Positions 1 through 6,346 of a stretch of 6,346 nt of DNA are shown in pieces (within the stretch, counting starts at the first letter, position 1; every line of letters begins with the position of its first letter). Source of the DNA: an uncultured Lentisphaeraceae bacterium (GTDB lineage: Bacteria; Verrucomicrobiota; Kiritimatiellia; RFP12; DVOR01); contig CALBHX010000046.1 of NCBI GenBank assembly GCA_937892925.1, positions 1 to 6,346 on the forward strand. The letters are read 5' to 3'. The position numbers were made by a program, and so were the translations under genes. The notes beneath the pieces were generated by a model. It did not search any database. It was not told the origin of the DNA and saw only the letters and a list, made by a program, of their open reading frames with translations.

Positions 1-234
1 TTTCACGTCATTAGCCTTCATCCCCACACGCGAGAAAACTTCCTTTTCATCGGCAAAGATTCGGAAGGTCACCGTACCCACATTTTCGTTCCCGGTAGCC
101 ATGCCTGCATGCCCCTTGAGCCGCTCCCAGGTGCCGTCTAAGTCGAAGACCCATTCCGTACCCACACGATCCTGCCGACAATATGGATAATCCGTGCCAT
201 CAACCGAAAGCTTCTGCTTCCCGATGGGCAACGT
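1..234 (-). other. NPCBM-like module (partial) at the C-terminal side of the GH31 protein
   Basis: Residues about 972-1049 fit the start of an NPCBM/NEW2 module (novel putative carbohydrate-binding module, found beside glycosidases): KLSVDGTDYPY (979-989), TEWVFDLDGTWERLKGHAGM (997-1016), then the strand pair VGTVTFRIFADEKEVFSR. The module is cut by the window edge, so its end, and whether more modules follow, cannot be seen. Confidence 0.7.
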
Positions 235-3147
235 TTCATCTGCAAGCGGCTTGGCGTTCAGATCCTGCTTAACATCAATTTCCGCAGCAGAACCGAAGTT
301 TTGTCCATTTTGCGCAGACGTGAAGGTGATACGCAGGTAACGCGCCCACGTGGTTGGGAAAGGCACAGCACGCGCCTCACACGTCTTAAACGGAGCGAAT
401 TCTCCTTCCGCAACAACGGTATATTTACCGGGGAATCGAGCCGCTTCAACCTTGTAGCCCTTAATGACACCATTACCCAAATTAGCCCGCGGCAAATAGG
501 AGATGGCATTAATTGCGTAAAGCCCGCCCATATCCACATCCATGACATAGGGGAAAGCTGTCGGACGTTTCCCATCCTTTTGCCAATAAGAATGCCACAT
601 CGTCTCTTCCGTGCCATCAAAAGCCTGATTGGCTGGGCAGTCATTCGCCCAGGAATTGACTTTTACCACGAAGTCGCTCTTGTCAATTTCATCGCTTATT
701 TCCGGCACCGGATATGGCGGCGTATCCGAAACCGAGCCAAAAGGTTCCGTCATCACGAGGATGGAAGTCGCTTCACGCACAGAGCGCCGAGCGATTTTCA
801 CGCGCAGCATGCCGAACTTCTCCTGTGGATCATACGTCCAGCATTGACGGCTGTTGGCATACGCCTCTGCTGCCTTTTCACCCGAAAGCGGAAGGATCTC
901 CTGGCCAATGGTATTGTCGACATTAAGAAAAACCACTGATCGCGGCCTGGCTCGCGTATGGATTTGCAGTTCATAAGCGCGCATTTCCGGCATTTCGGCA
1001 TATACGCCCTCAGCCGCGCCTAAACGAATGTGAATATAGCCGGAGCGATCCGATGACTTCTGTACCGTTTTCATCTCGATTTTCTGACGAGCAAAATCCC
1101 CGCTGCGGTAATCCTGTGTAGACCCATCGTCTTCATAAAGCGTAAATGATGACGTCGCCCCTTCCGGATCCGGATACAAATCGAGCGTCAACGGATCATA
1201 GGGCTTATCTCCCAATACCAACATCTCGGGATACATCGGCACAATTGCACCAGCACGAACAAAAACCGGAATATCTTCCAACGTAACGGGTACGGCGGGC
1301 AAAAGCACTGGGCCATGTATACGCCGCCCATCACGATAATCAATCCAGAATCCTTTCGGAAGGTAGACATTTTTCTTCCAGCCCTTATTGAGCTTCATAG
1401 AAGTATACACCGGCGCAACCAGGAAGTCGTCTCCCAGCATGAACTGATACTTGGTTTCTTCCCCCCAGAGGACCCGATCGTCTGGATAATTGTAGACCAA
1501 TGGACGAACGATCGGCGCACCGGTTTCAGCCGCCTCAGCCATATAACTATAAACATAAGGTACCAACCGGTTTTTCCGAAGCAACGCCGCTCTATTCAAA
1601 CGCTTGTAGGGTTCAGGATAGCTCCAAGGGCTCTTGTTCATGTGACTCCAACCATTCATCACATAGATGGCTGTCGTCCAACACTTCCACTGCAAATCAC
1701 GCAGAAACGTCTCGTTGCTACCGCCAAAAATACCATCCACATCTGTCGTGGCATAGGCCTGACCACTCATGGAAGACCCGGTGAGCGTAGGAATGTGATA
1801 ACGAATCAGATCCCACGAGCCAGACTGATCGCCCGTCCAACAAATGCCATAACGCTGCGTTCCTGCCCATCCTTGAACCGTCCAGACAAAGGCTCGAGCG
1901 TTAGCATTGTGTTCAATCCCCTCGGCGGCCACTTTGTTGCACTCCAATGCATGCTGATATGCGGCGCCCGACCACGCCACATCAATTTTCTGAACTCGGC
2001 TTCCTGCAGTTCCCACTTCCCATTTGATGCGATCCAACGCACCCTCAGTCCACAAACCCGTATGGAACCCCAGCCCAGCAAGTGCGTCCACCGTATAGCC
2101 AAGCTGCATGTGCCCGCACCCATAACCATCATTTACAAGCAACCAACCGCCGGGCATATTATTCTCACGATAGGCCTTAGCCACCTTGACGGCATCAACT
2201 GGCGTAACTTCCTTAAAAGAGCCATCCTCATTCTGTGCAGGGTCTTTAGTCGTTTTATCACGCGTGATATACGCATCTGCATCACCCAACTGTAACCCCC
2301 AGATCGGCAGAAGATTGGGGCGCCCGGTAAACTGCGTATAGAGGTTAAGTGTGCCGCCAAAGTCTCCGCCTACGAAATAAAAGGCGTCAAAGCGGTTTTC
2401 AGCATGCGTTGTCTTGATTACATCCGCACCGGAGAAGTCGTATTCTCCCGTGGCAAAGGTATGCCGCAACACACCATACCCCGTGTTTGTCATATACCAA
2501 GGTGCAGGGTTAGGATGGCCACCCTCGCCCCAGTTACCATCGGCACGAATCGCAATTTTGCGCCCTTTATGGGAGAAATAGCCGTTTTGCTGACCACCAC
2601 CATAAAAATATTCATTAGAATCGGTCTTCAACGTTTGCGTTGTACCAGCCTTTGCATCCATATCCAAAGGAGCCGCTTCAGTCCAAATCGGCTCACCATC
2701 AACATACGCCAGTGAGAATGTACAGTCAACCTTATTCACCGTAAGCCTAAGTACCGATGTAGCGAAATGCAGCACGTCGGCTGCCCGATCATCAACAAAA
2801 ACCACCTGCGTCTTATCTTCCGGCACGCCTACCAGAATTTGTGCTTTCTGCGGATTATTTTTGGGATCTGAGAAGTCTGCCGAAATATACGTCAGCTCCT
2901 TGCCTTCCTTGTCCTTAAGTGGACGCCCGGCACGATCAAGCTGCGGCTTCAGCTGTTGAGGCGCAGCCAAGATCCGAAAAACCTGCGGCGTATAGAACTG
3001 TACGCGGAAGGTAATACCCTTTTCAGTAATCAAGTCAAAACTTTTAGACACCCCACTCTGCGGGATCATTTTCAGCACTTTCCCCGGGGTAACCGCAAAA
3101 AGGCTGGCGGCAGATAACGCCAACACGCCTAGCAACCATTGTCTCAT
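1..3147 (-). CDS. Secreted multimodular GH31 glycosidase (candidate alpha-N-acetylgalactosaminidase), 3' end outside the window
   Basis: An open frame of 1049 codons runs from the ATG at 3147 to base 1 without a stop. Codon-by-codon translation shows a signal peptide (residues 1-18, MRQWLLGVL start, no lipobox), an N-terminal beta-sandwich (about 30-270), and a GH31 TIM barrel (about 275-560). Key barrel motifs are WGLQLGDAD near 283-291, the predicted nucleophile D389 in QKIDVAW, the predicted acid/base D440 in CWTGDQSGSW, and DVDGIFGGS at 469-477. C-terminal beta domains follow, including a DUF5110-like part (about 650-725, LYEDDGST), then an F5/8 type C/CBM32-like module (about 820-962) and the start of an NPCBM-like module (about 972 onward). 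The enzyme should retain the alpha-anomeric configuration and act outside the cytoplasm. The barrel text resembles, from memory, the GH31 group containing alpha-N-acetylgalactosaminidases (subfamily 18); alpha-glucosidase, galactosidase or xylosidase activity cannot be excluded. GH31 membership is near certain; substrate is inference. AAGGAG lies 5 nt before the start. Confidence 0.93.
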   Translation of the reverse strand, partial: MRQWLLGVLALSAASLFAVTPGKVLKMIPQSGVSKSFDLITEKGITFRVQFYTPQVFRILAAPQQLKPQLDRAGRPLKDKEGKELTYISADFSDPKNNPQKAQILVGVPEDKTQVVFVDDRAADVLHFATSVLRLTVNKVDCTFSLAYVDGEPIWTEAAPLDMDAKAGTTQTLKTDSNEYFYGGGQQNGYFSHKGRKIAIRADGNWGEGGHPNPAPWYMTNTGYGVLRHTFATGEYDFSGADVIKTTHAENRFDAFYFVGGDFGGTLNLYTQFTGRPNLLPIWGLQLGDADAYITRDKTTKDPAQNEDGSFKEVTPVDAVKVAKAYRENNMPGGWLLVNDGYGCGHMQLGYTVDALAGLGFHTGLWTEGALDRIKWEVGTAGSRVQKIDVAWSGAAYQHALECNKVAAEGIEHNANARAFVWTVQGWAGTQRYGICWTGDQSGSWDLIRYHIPTLTGSSMSGQAYATTDVDGIFGGSNETFLRDLQWKCWTTAIYVMNGWSHMNKSPWSYPEPYKRLNRAALLRKNRLVPYVYSYMAEAAETGAPIVRPLVYNYPDDRVLWGEETKYQFMLGDDFLVAPVYTSMKLNKGWKKNVYLPKGFWIDYRDGRRIHGPVLLPAVPVTLEDIPVFVRAGAIVPMYPEMLVLGDKPYDPLTLDLYPDPEGATSSFTLYEDDGSTQDYRSGDFARQKIEMKTVQKSSDRSGYIHIRLGAAEGVYAEMPEMRAYELQIHTRARPRSVVFLNVDNTIGQEILPLSGEKAAEAYANSRQCWTYDPQEKFGMLRVKIARRSVREATSILVMTEPFGSVSDTPPYPVPEISDEIDKSDFVVKVNSWANDCPANQAFDGTEETMWHSYWQKDGKRPTAFPYVMDVDMGGLYAINAISYLPRANLGNGVIKGYKVEAARFPGKYTVVAEGEFAPFKTCEARAVPFPTTWARYLRITFTSAQNGQNFGSAAEIDVKQDLNAKPLADETLPIGKQKLSVDGTDYPYCRQDRVGTEWVFDLDGTWERLKGHAGMATGNENVGTVTFRIFADEKEVFSRVGMKANDVK
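262..690 (-). other. F5/8 type C (CBM32-like) module within the GH31 protein
   Basis: Residues about 820-962 of the glycosidase read as a discoidin-like fold: an early SWANDCPANQAFDG segment (832-845), then ETMWHSYW (848-855), PYVMDVDMGG (866-875), a central NAISYLPR strand (880-887), and a closing ARYLRITFTSA strand with FGSAAEIDV (951-959). The N-x-x-x-A-F-D-G-x-x-x-T-x-W-H pattern is the usual signature of this family. Such modules bind galactose, GalNAc or related terminal sugars and hold the enzyme on its glycan. The specific ligand cannot be read from this sequence. Confidence 0.85.
3094..3147 (-). other. Signal peptide of the GH31 enzyme
   Basis: Residues 1-18 have a short N-region with a single arginine (R2), a hydrophobic core (WLLGVLALSAASLF) and a small residue (A18) at the likely cleavage site before VTPG. 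There is no cysteine for lipidation, so the enzyme is predicted to be a soluble exported protein rather than a lipoprotein. L16 at position -3 is not the most usual residue, so the exact cleavage site is uncertain. Confidence 0.75.
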
Positions 3148-3152
3148 ACTCA

Positions 3153-3158
3153 CTCCTT
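3153..3158 (-). promoter_or_regulatory. Ribosome binding site of the GH31 gene
   Basis: The minus strand reads AAGGAG followed by 5 nt (TGAGT) and then ATG. This strong Shine-Dalgarno match fixes the start at 3147, which is also the position that gives a proper signal peptide. Confidence 0.85.
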
Positions 3159-3195
3159 GGCTTGAAACAGCTATCTTATTCAGCTACGGCAGAGC

Positions 3196-3225
3196 ACTAT
3201 AACACACTTTTACCACCACAAACAA
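3196..3225 (-). promoter_or_regulatory. Candidate sigma70-type promoter for the GH31 gene
   Basis: On the minus strand, a -35-like TTGTTT (3225-3220) lies 18 nt before a -10 box TATAGT (3201-3196). The -10 is preceded by TG at the extended -10 position (TGTTATAGT). This would start transcription near 3189 and give a leader of roughly 40 nt before the ATG. The -10 is a good match and the -35 is weak. The assignment is by eye. Confidence 0.5.
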
Positions 3226-3345
3226 ACCCTTTTACCTTTACCTCCCCTCTGCCAAACAAACAACGCACCCCTTCCCCAGTACCCAGGGTTCATCCTCCAA
3301 ACGCTCCACGATTCAATACATTTTCGCGAAGACGCACCCCACGCA

Positions 3346-3360
3346 ACGTCGCCCAGACGT
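3346..3360. repeat. Perfect 5-5-5 inverted repeat, possible operator
   Basis: ACGTC, a 5-nt spacer GCCCA, then GACGT. It sits about 150 bp upstream of the predicted GH31 transcription start and is not followed by a T run, so it does not look like a terminator. It could be a regulator binding site or chance; five-bp arms are short enough to arise at random. Confidence 0.25.
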
Positions 3361-3494
3361 ACTTCAACATCCCCGTGATGGCAGAGTAAAACCACTCCGG
3401 CTTTACATCAAACTCGGCTTAGAACAAAAACGGGTGGCCATGTCACACCTAAAGGGAGTCTTACTCAATCCAAGAAAGCCCACATCCTCACATT

Positions 3495-4889
3495 TTAAAT
3501 CGGGCGAGGACGAACCTCCACCTGCATTCGTGCATATGCCTCACGCCGAGCAGGTTCCATCTCTGAGGAAAAAATCACAATCGGCAATCGCGCCAAACGA
3601 GTATCCCCACGGATTTGACATACCCAATCACTCAAACAGGATTCAGGAAGCGCCCCATCGAGCAAAAACCGAGCAGGGTGCAACGCAGCACATTCTTCCA
3701 CCAGATCAATGGCTCTCCGATCCACCGAAACACTATGTCCGCACGCCATTTCATCAGCGGAAAGATGATGAATAAACGCCTCATCTCCTGAGACAAGAAT
3801 GGAAAGGGGTCCAGCACAAACAGGAAATGATACGGAGACCCGCGTTCCACACGCCGTGCCGGGAACCGGAGAAAGCACGTTAAACGTACCCCCGTGGAGC
3901 TCAACAATTTCTCTCACAATTGAAAGCCCTAGCCCTGTTCCTGAGACTTGATCTCCAACACGAAAATATCGCTGGGAAATACGCGGCAAAGCTTCTGGCG
4001 GGATACCGATCCCATTGTCATCAACTTCAATCACGGCCTGTCCCTGCGTACTGCGGACAGCGGCATGTATTACCCCCCCATCGGGTGTATACTTAACCGC
4101 ATTGGAAAGGATGTTGAAAAACACACGCTCAACTTTATGTTTATCGGCCTCGGCATACACTTCTCGAAGCGCAGGCTCCACAACAAGCGTCTGGTGTTTA
4201 GCTTCTGCCTGAATCATCACCGCATCGGCCACTTCCTGAAGCAACCGACGCAGCGGCACACAGGTTTTATGAAGCACCAGTGTACCATTCTCAATCTGAC
4301 GCAAATCCAAAATATCGTTTACAGTTGTCATTAGACGCTTCACGTCCATTTGCAACCGCTCAATATAGCTAATGGCCTTTTCCGGGAGCGCCCCGCATAA
4401 ACCTCTCCGCATATTTGTCAACGCATACGACATAGACGTCAACGGTGTACGCAATTCATGTGACACGTTAGAAACAAACTCCATTCGGTCACGATCCGCC
4501 GCCCGAAGCCGCTCATTGGCTTCTTCCAGCCGATGCAGGCTTTCGGTTTTAACCGTTATATCCCGAACCGTAAACAAAACCGTTTTGTCATTAATCCGAT
4601 GAGCGGAAGCTTCGGCAAAGAATCGCGTTCCATCATCACGGGTCACTCGGCACTCCACAACCACAAAAGGTACTGCCGTCAATCGTTCCGAAAGGTAAGT
4701 TGGGTACTCTCCAGACAAGTCATGATCCGTAAGCATATCCGTGGCTAATCGCCCCTGAATCGCCTGTTCCGTTCCGGCTCTGAGTAAGGTTACTGCCTGC
4801 GGATTACAGGCTATCACATGAAATTCTGCATCCGTCAAGAATACCGCCTCTCCAAACGCATCCAACGGCACACGATTAACCAAGCTCAT
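3495..4889 (-). CDS. Soluble PAS-domain hybrid sensor histidine kinase with a shortened receiver-like tail
   Basis: A complete protein of 464 residues that autophosphorylates on histidine in response to a signal. It has no signal peptide or membrane segment, so it is cytoplasmic. Order of domains: PAS (about 8-112), a helical coiled-coil linker (about 113-138), HisKA with phospho-acceptor H144 in NVSHELRTPL, and HATPase_c. In the ATPase domain the N-box is FFNILSNAVKY (257-267, N263), G1 is DDNGIGIP (290-297), and G2 is GTGLGL (317-322). All catalytic motifs are intact. From about 361 the chain reads as a receiver fold: ILVSGDE (beta1), LLDGALP with D411 at the phospho-acceptor position, PIVIFSS, and ends at PRPI where receivers normally have the conserved K-P. 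Its start overlaps the DUF4340 stop (ATGA), with GAGG 10 nt upstream. No partner response regulator lies in the window. Confidence 0.93.
   Translation of the reverse strand: MSLVNRVPLDAFGEAVFLTDAEFHVIACNPQAVTLLRAGTEQAIQGRLATDMLTDHDLSGEYPTYLSERLTAVPFVVVECRVTRDDGTRFFAEASAHRINDKTVLFTVRDITVKTESLHRLEEANERLRAADRDRMEFVSNVSHELRTPLTSMSYALTNMRRGLCGALPEKAISYIERLQMDVKRLMTTVNDILDLRQIENGTLVLHKTCVPLRRLLQEVADAVMIQAEAKHQTLVVEPALREVYAEADKHKVERVFFNILSNAVKYTPDGGVIHAAVRSTQGQAVIEVDDNGIGIPPEALPRISQRYFRVGDQVSGTGLGLSIVREIVELHGGTFNVLSPVPGTACGTRVSVSFPVCAGPLSILVSGDEAFIHHLSADEMACGHSVSVDRRAIDLVEECAALHPARFLLDGALPESCLSDWVCQIRGDTRLARLPIVIFSSEMEPARREAYARMQVEVRPRPI
3498..3809 (-). other. Receiver-like (REC) C-terminal domain of the kinase, atypical and truncated
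   Basis: Kinase residues 361-464 align by eye with a receiver. The acidic pair after beta1 is G368-D369 instead of D-D. D411 is at the phosphorylation position (spacing 42 from D369). S441 is at the conserved Ser/Thr position 30 residues later. R462 replaces the conserved lysine in a PRPI ending. The chain stops directly after it, so the last helix of the usual fold (about 15-20 residues) is missing. It may therefore be a poorly phosphorylated or regulatory pseudo-receiver. The domain assignment is by motif spacing and is inference. Confidence 0.65.
4886..4889 (-). other. ATGA stop/start overlap between the DUF4340 and kinase genes
   Basis: The minus strand reads ATGA: ATG starts the kinase and TGA ends the DUF4340 gene. 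This usually means co-transcription and coupled translation. The nearest Shine-Dalgarno-like site, GAGG (4903-4900), is 10 nt before the ATG, a little far, which fits reliance on re-initiating ribosomes. Confidence 0.9.
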
Positions 4890-6346
4890 TCGTTCGTTCC
4901 CTCTTTCTCTGCCAAAGGTCGCACCAACAGCTGCGTCAGCTCACGGGATATTCTGTAAAGCACTGGCCGCCCCTGCACCAACACCGGAGCTTCTCCTGTC
5001 TCTAAGTCCGGCGTACCCAATAACAACACACGCCGCAATCCATCCTCCACTCCGGCCAAATCCAACGTTATCCGCGCATACGGAGTATCAATCCCATAAG
5101 CATGCAGCACGCCAAACGCCGTCGGCAGCTCGCGCAGCACCTGATCGGCACGCAACTCCGCAAACGCCGTCAACCACATTTCAACCGTCGTCTCATTCAC
5201 ATACAGCCCCACTGGATACTCCACAACCCACACCCCATCAGGCGACTGGCGCGTAATGGCGATCTCTTCTCCATCACGATACCTAACAACCATCCGCCTG
5301 ACTCGTGCAGCAGGAAGCGAGAGAATTGTTTTATCAACCATTGCCCATGCGGCGTCCTTGGACATCAACGCTGTTGGAATCGCCGTTCGCGCCACATGGT
5401 AAAACCGCCCCACATCTTGTCGAAAAATCCCCAGCCGATCACTTTCTGGGAGCTCAAAGACTCGGAATTTTATTGTCTGTTCTGTCCCCTCAGGCGTCAG
5501 AGCAAAATCATAAATAGGCGTAGCATTTTGAGGCACTTCCGCGGCCACCCAATCCCCCACCATGGTGCATAAGGTCTCCACTGCAGCCTTGGCAAGCTGA
5601 GCATCAGCGGGAAGTTCAACCGGACTGGTTAAGCTCCACCTGTGGCGGCGCATTTCCAGTACCAGCGCGGATGCATCGCCTACCCGACGAACATCCACTC
5701 GACGAAGCGCCGCCACATCCCCGAAAATGGGCAATTGGCGGAAGTCTGTAGTAAACACGCCGCGTTCTCCAAATACTGCGACGAAAGCCTCCGGCACAGA
5801 AACCACCGACTGTGCCCCTTCCAATAGACAAAACCTGTTCCCCTTGCTTGTCGGATCAACTTGACCAATTCGAATCACTAACGGTTCCCCAAGTCCTTGT
5901 ATAAATGCAGAAACTCGCGTGGCACTTTCTTCATCCAATCCATATCTTGCCAACATCGCTGTCGAAAAACCTTCCGCCACCACACCATCCCCTTCTGCCG
6001 CGATCGGAAAAACATATCGTACAATACTCGCCGGATCGGTAAGCGTTTTTAATGCGGCAGCAACTTGCTCCGCCTGCTTTTCAAAGGGTATCGGCCGCGT
6101 TATATTCCAATTACCGTTTGGCATTCGTTGCGCACGTGCAAACGGTTTCCCCGGGGTACGCCATTCAAAAGCAACAAGCTGTTCCGGCGAAACAGGGAAA
6201 ACGGCTCGTGTACGCAGCGCATCGGCATTCTCAGGTAATTTGGCGATAGCGGCAGCTTCCACCGCCACCAACCACTCCCCAGTTTCCGCCAACGTCTGAG
6301 ACAACCGCATTGGAGAAATCTCTCCGAAACCACACGTAACCGCCAT
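4886..6346 (-). CDS. DUF4340-family protein, C-terminal 486 residues (5' end probably outside the window)
   Basis: The frame is open to the right edge, where the last triplet happens to be ATG. DUF4340 proteins normally begin with a membrane-spanning helix, and none is present here, so the true start probably lies beyond the edge. The chain shows a repeated unit: a strand pair ending near R/W, then W-x-x-x-x-P, an alpha helix ending with L-x-x-L, and later a strand with V/Y before a short helix. Units are visible at about 23-100, 180-268 and 314-401, with a closing part at 459-476. Family members are usually envelope-anchored proteins encoded next to GldG-type ABC transporter genes. Their exact role is unknown, so no specific function is assigned. 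The stop overlaps the kinase start (ATGA), indicating one operon. Confidence 0.75.
   Translation of the reverse strand: MAVTCGFGEISPMRLSQTLAETGEWLVAVEAAAIAKLPENADALRTRAVFPVSPEQLVAFEWRTPGKPFARAQRMPNGNWNITRPIPFEKQAEQVAAALKTLTDPASIVRYVFPIAAEGDGVVAEGFSTAMLARYGLDEESATRVSAFIQGLGEPLVIRIGQVDPTSKGNRFCLLEGAQSVVSVPEAFVAVFGERGVFTTDFRQLPIFGDVAALRRVDVRRVGDASALVLEMRRHRWSLTSPVELPADAQLAKAAVETLCTMVGDWVAAEVPQNATPIYDFALTPEGTEQTIKFRVFELPESDRLGIFRQDVGRFYHVARTAIPTALMSKDAAWAMVDKTILSLPAARVRRMVVRYRDGEEIAITRQSPDGVWVVEYPVGLYVNETTVEMWLTAFAELRADQVLRELPTAFGVLHAYGIDTPYARITLDLAGVEDGLRRVLLLGTPDLETGEAPVLVQGRPVLYRISRELTQLLVRPLAEKEGTNE

Larger units (their letters stand above)
3148..3494. other. Intergenic region between the kinase and the GH31 gene
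   Basis: About 347 bp separate the kinase stop from the glycosidase start. I see no convincing gene here: short frames on either strand lack a credible ribosome site and family resemblance. The minus strand is noticeably purine and G rich between about 3300 and 3210. It contains the candidate GH31 promoter, a perfect 5-bp inverted repeat (ACGTC/GACGT with a 5-nt spacer, 3346-3360), an 8-bp palindrome TTCGCGAA (3323-3330), and a twice-occurring CAGCTA at 3168 and 3181 in the presumed leader. No strong intrinsic terminator for the kinase is visible. The best candidate is a 4-bp GGTG/CACC stem at 3433-3449 followed on the minus strand by GTTTTTG, which is weak. Confidence 0.6.

Noticed and set aside
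301..939. A 212-codon open frame on the plus strand
   Set aside because: Antisense to the F5/8C and C-terminal beta domains of the glycosidase, whose motifs are clear on the minus strand. The composition is low-information and arginine-rich, as expected of an antisense frame.
1315..2295. A 326-codon open frame on the plus strand, antisense to the glycosidase
   Set aside because: It lies fully within the GH31 catalytic barrel, which has conserved motifs on the opposite strand. Its translation resembles no family, and no ribosome site or membrane/domain pattern was seen. It is a shadow of the real gene.
3168..3186. CAGCTA repeated 13 bp apart in the presumed leader of the glycosidase gene
   Set aside because: Six-base repeats at this distance are easily due to chance, and the region forms no stable hairpin or riboswitch-like structure that I can recognise.
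3210..3395. A 61-codon minus-strand frame in the intergenic gap, and an overlapping 75-codon plus-strand frame at 3162-3389
   Set aside because: Neither has a convincing Shine-Dalgarno site or a recognisable protein. The minus frame overlaps the predicted promoter, and its W/G/R-rich text follows from the G-rich strand.
3424..3450. Possible intrinsic terminator after the kinase
   Set aside because: The stem is only four pairs (GGTG/CACC) with a 9-nt loop and a one-base gap before five Ts. It is too weak to call, though termination somewhere in the gap is likely.

Overview
The window holds three genes, all on the minus strand. Two are cut by the window edges. No tRNA, rRNA, CRISPR array, insertion sequence or other mobile element was seen. 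Read in transcription order (right to left) they are: (1) the C-terminal part of a DUF4340-type protein, (2) a soluble PAS sensor histidine kinase that carries a shortened receiver-like tail, and (3), after a gap of about 350 bp with its own predicted promoter, a large secreted family GH31 glycosidase with carbohydrate-binding modules that runs off the left edge.

Organism: base composition is moderate, the Shine-Dalgarno site before the glycosidase is clear, and the best promoter candidate is sigma70-like rather than the Bacteroidota TAnnTTTG type. DUF4340 proteins are typically linked to GldG-type ABC transporter operons. A secreted GH31 with CBM32 (F5/8 type C) and NPCBM modules is common in glycan-degrading gut bacteria. 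Together this suggests a Gram-negative glycan degrader, perhaps from the Verrucomicrobiota/Kiritimatiellota/Lentisphaerota group. That placement is inference; nothing here proves it.

Layout: 6346-4886 is the DUF4340 protein, with three recognisable repeats of one beta-rich unit plus the tail of another. Its stop codon overlaps the start of the kinase (4889-3495) in an ATGA junction, so the two are almost certainly co-transcribed and probably translationally coupled. 3494-3148 is intergenic, with a candidate promoter close to the glycosidase start. 3147-1 is the glycosidase: signal peptide, N-terminal beta-sandwich, catalytic barrel (predicted nucleophile D389, acid/base D440), C-terminal beta domains, an F5/8C module and the start of an NPCBM module.

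Function: the glycosidase closely resembles, from memory, the GH31 group that contains alpha-N-acetylgalactosaminidases acting on mucin-type or blood-group-A glycans, which would suit a mucin forager. The kinase and DUF4340 protein look like an envelope or ABC-transport-linked unit with its own signalling protein. No sequence evidence links that unit to the glycosidase beyond adjacency.
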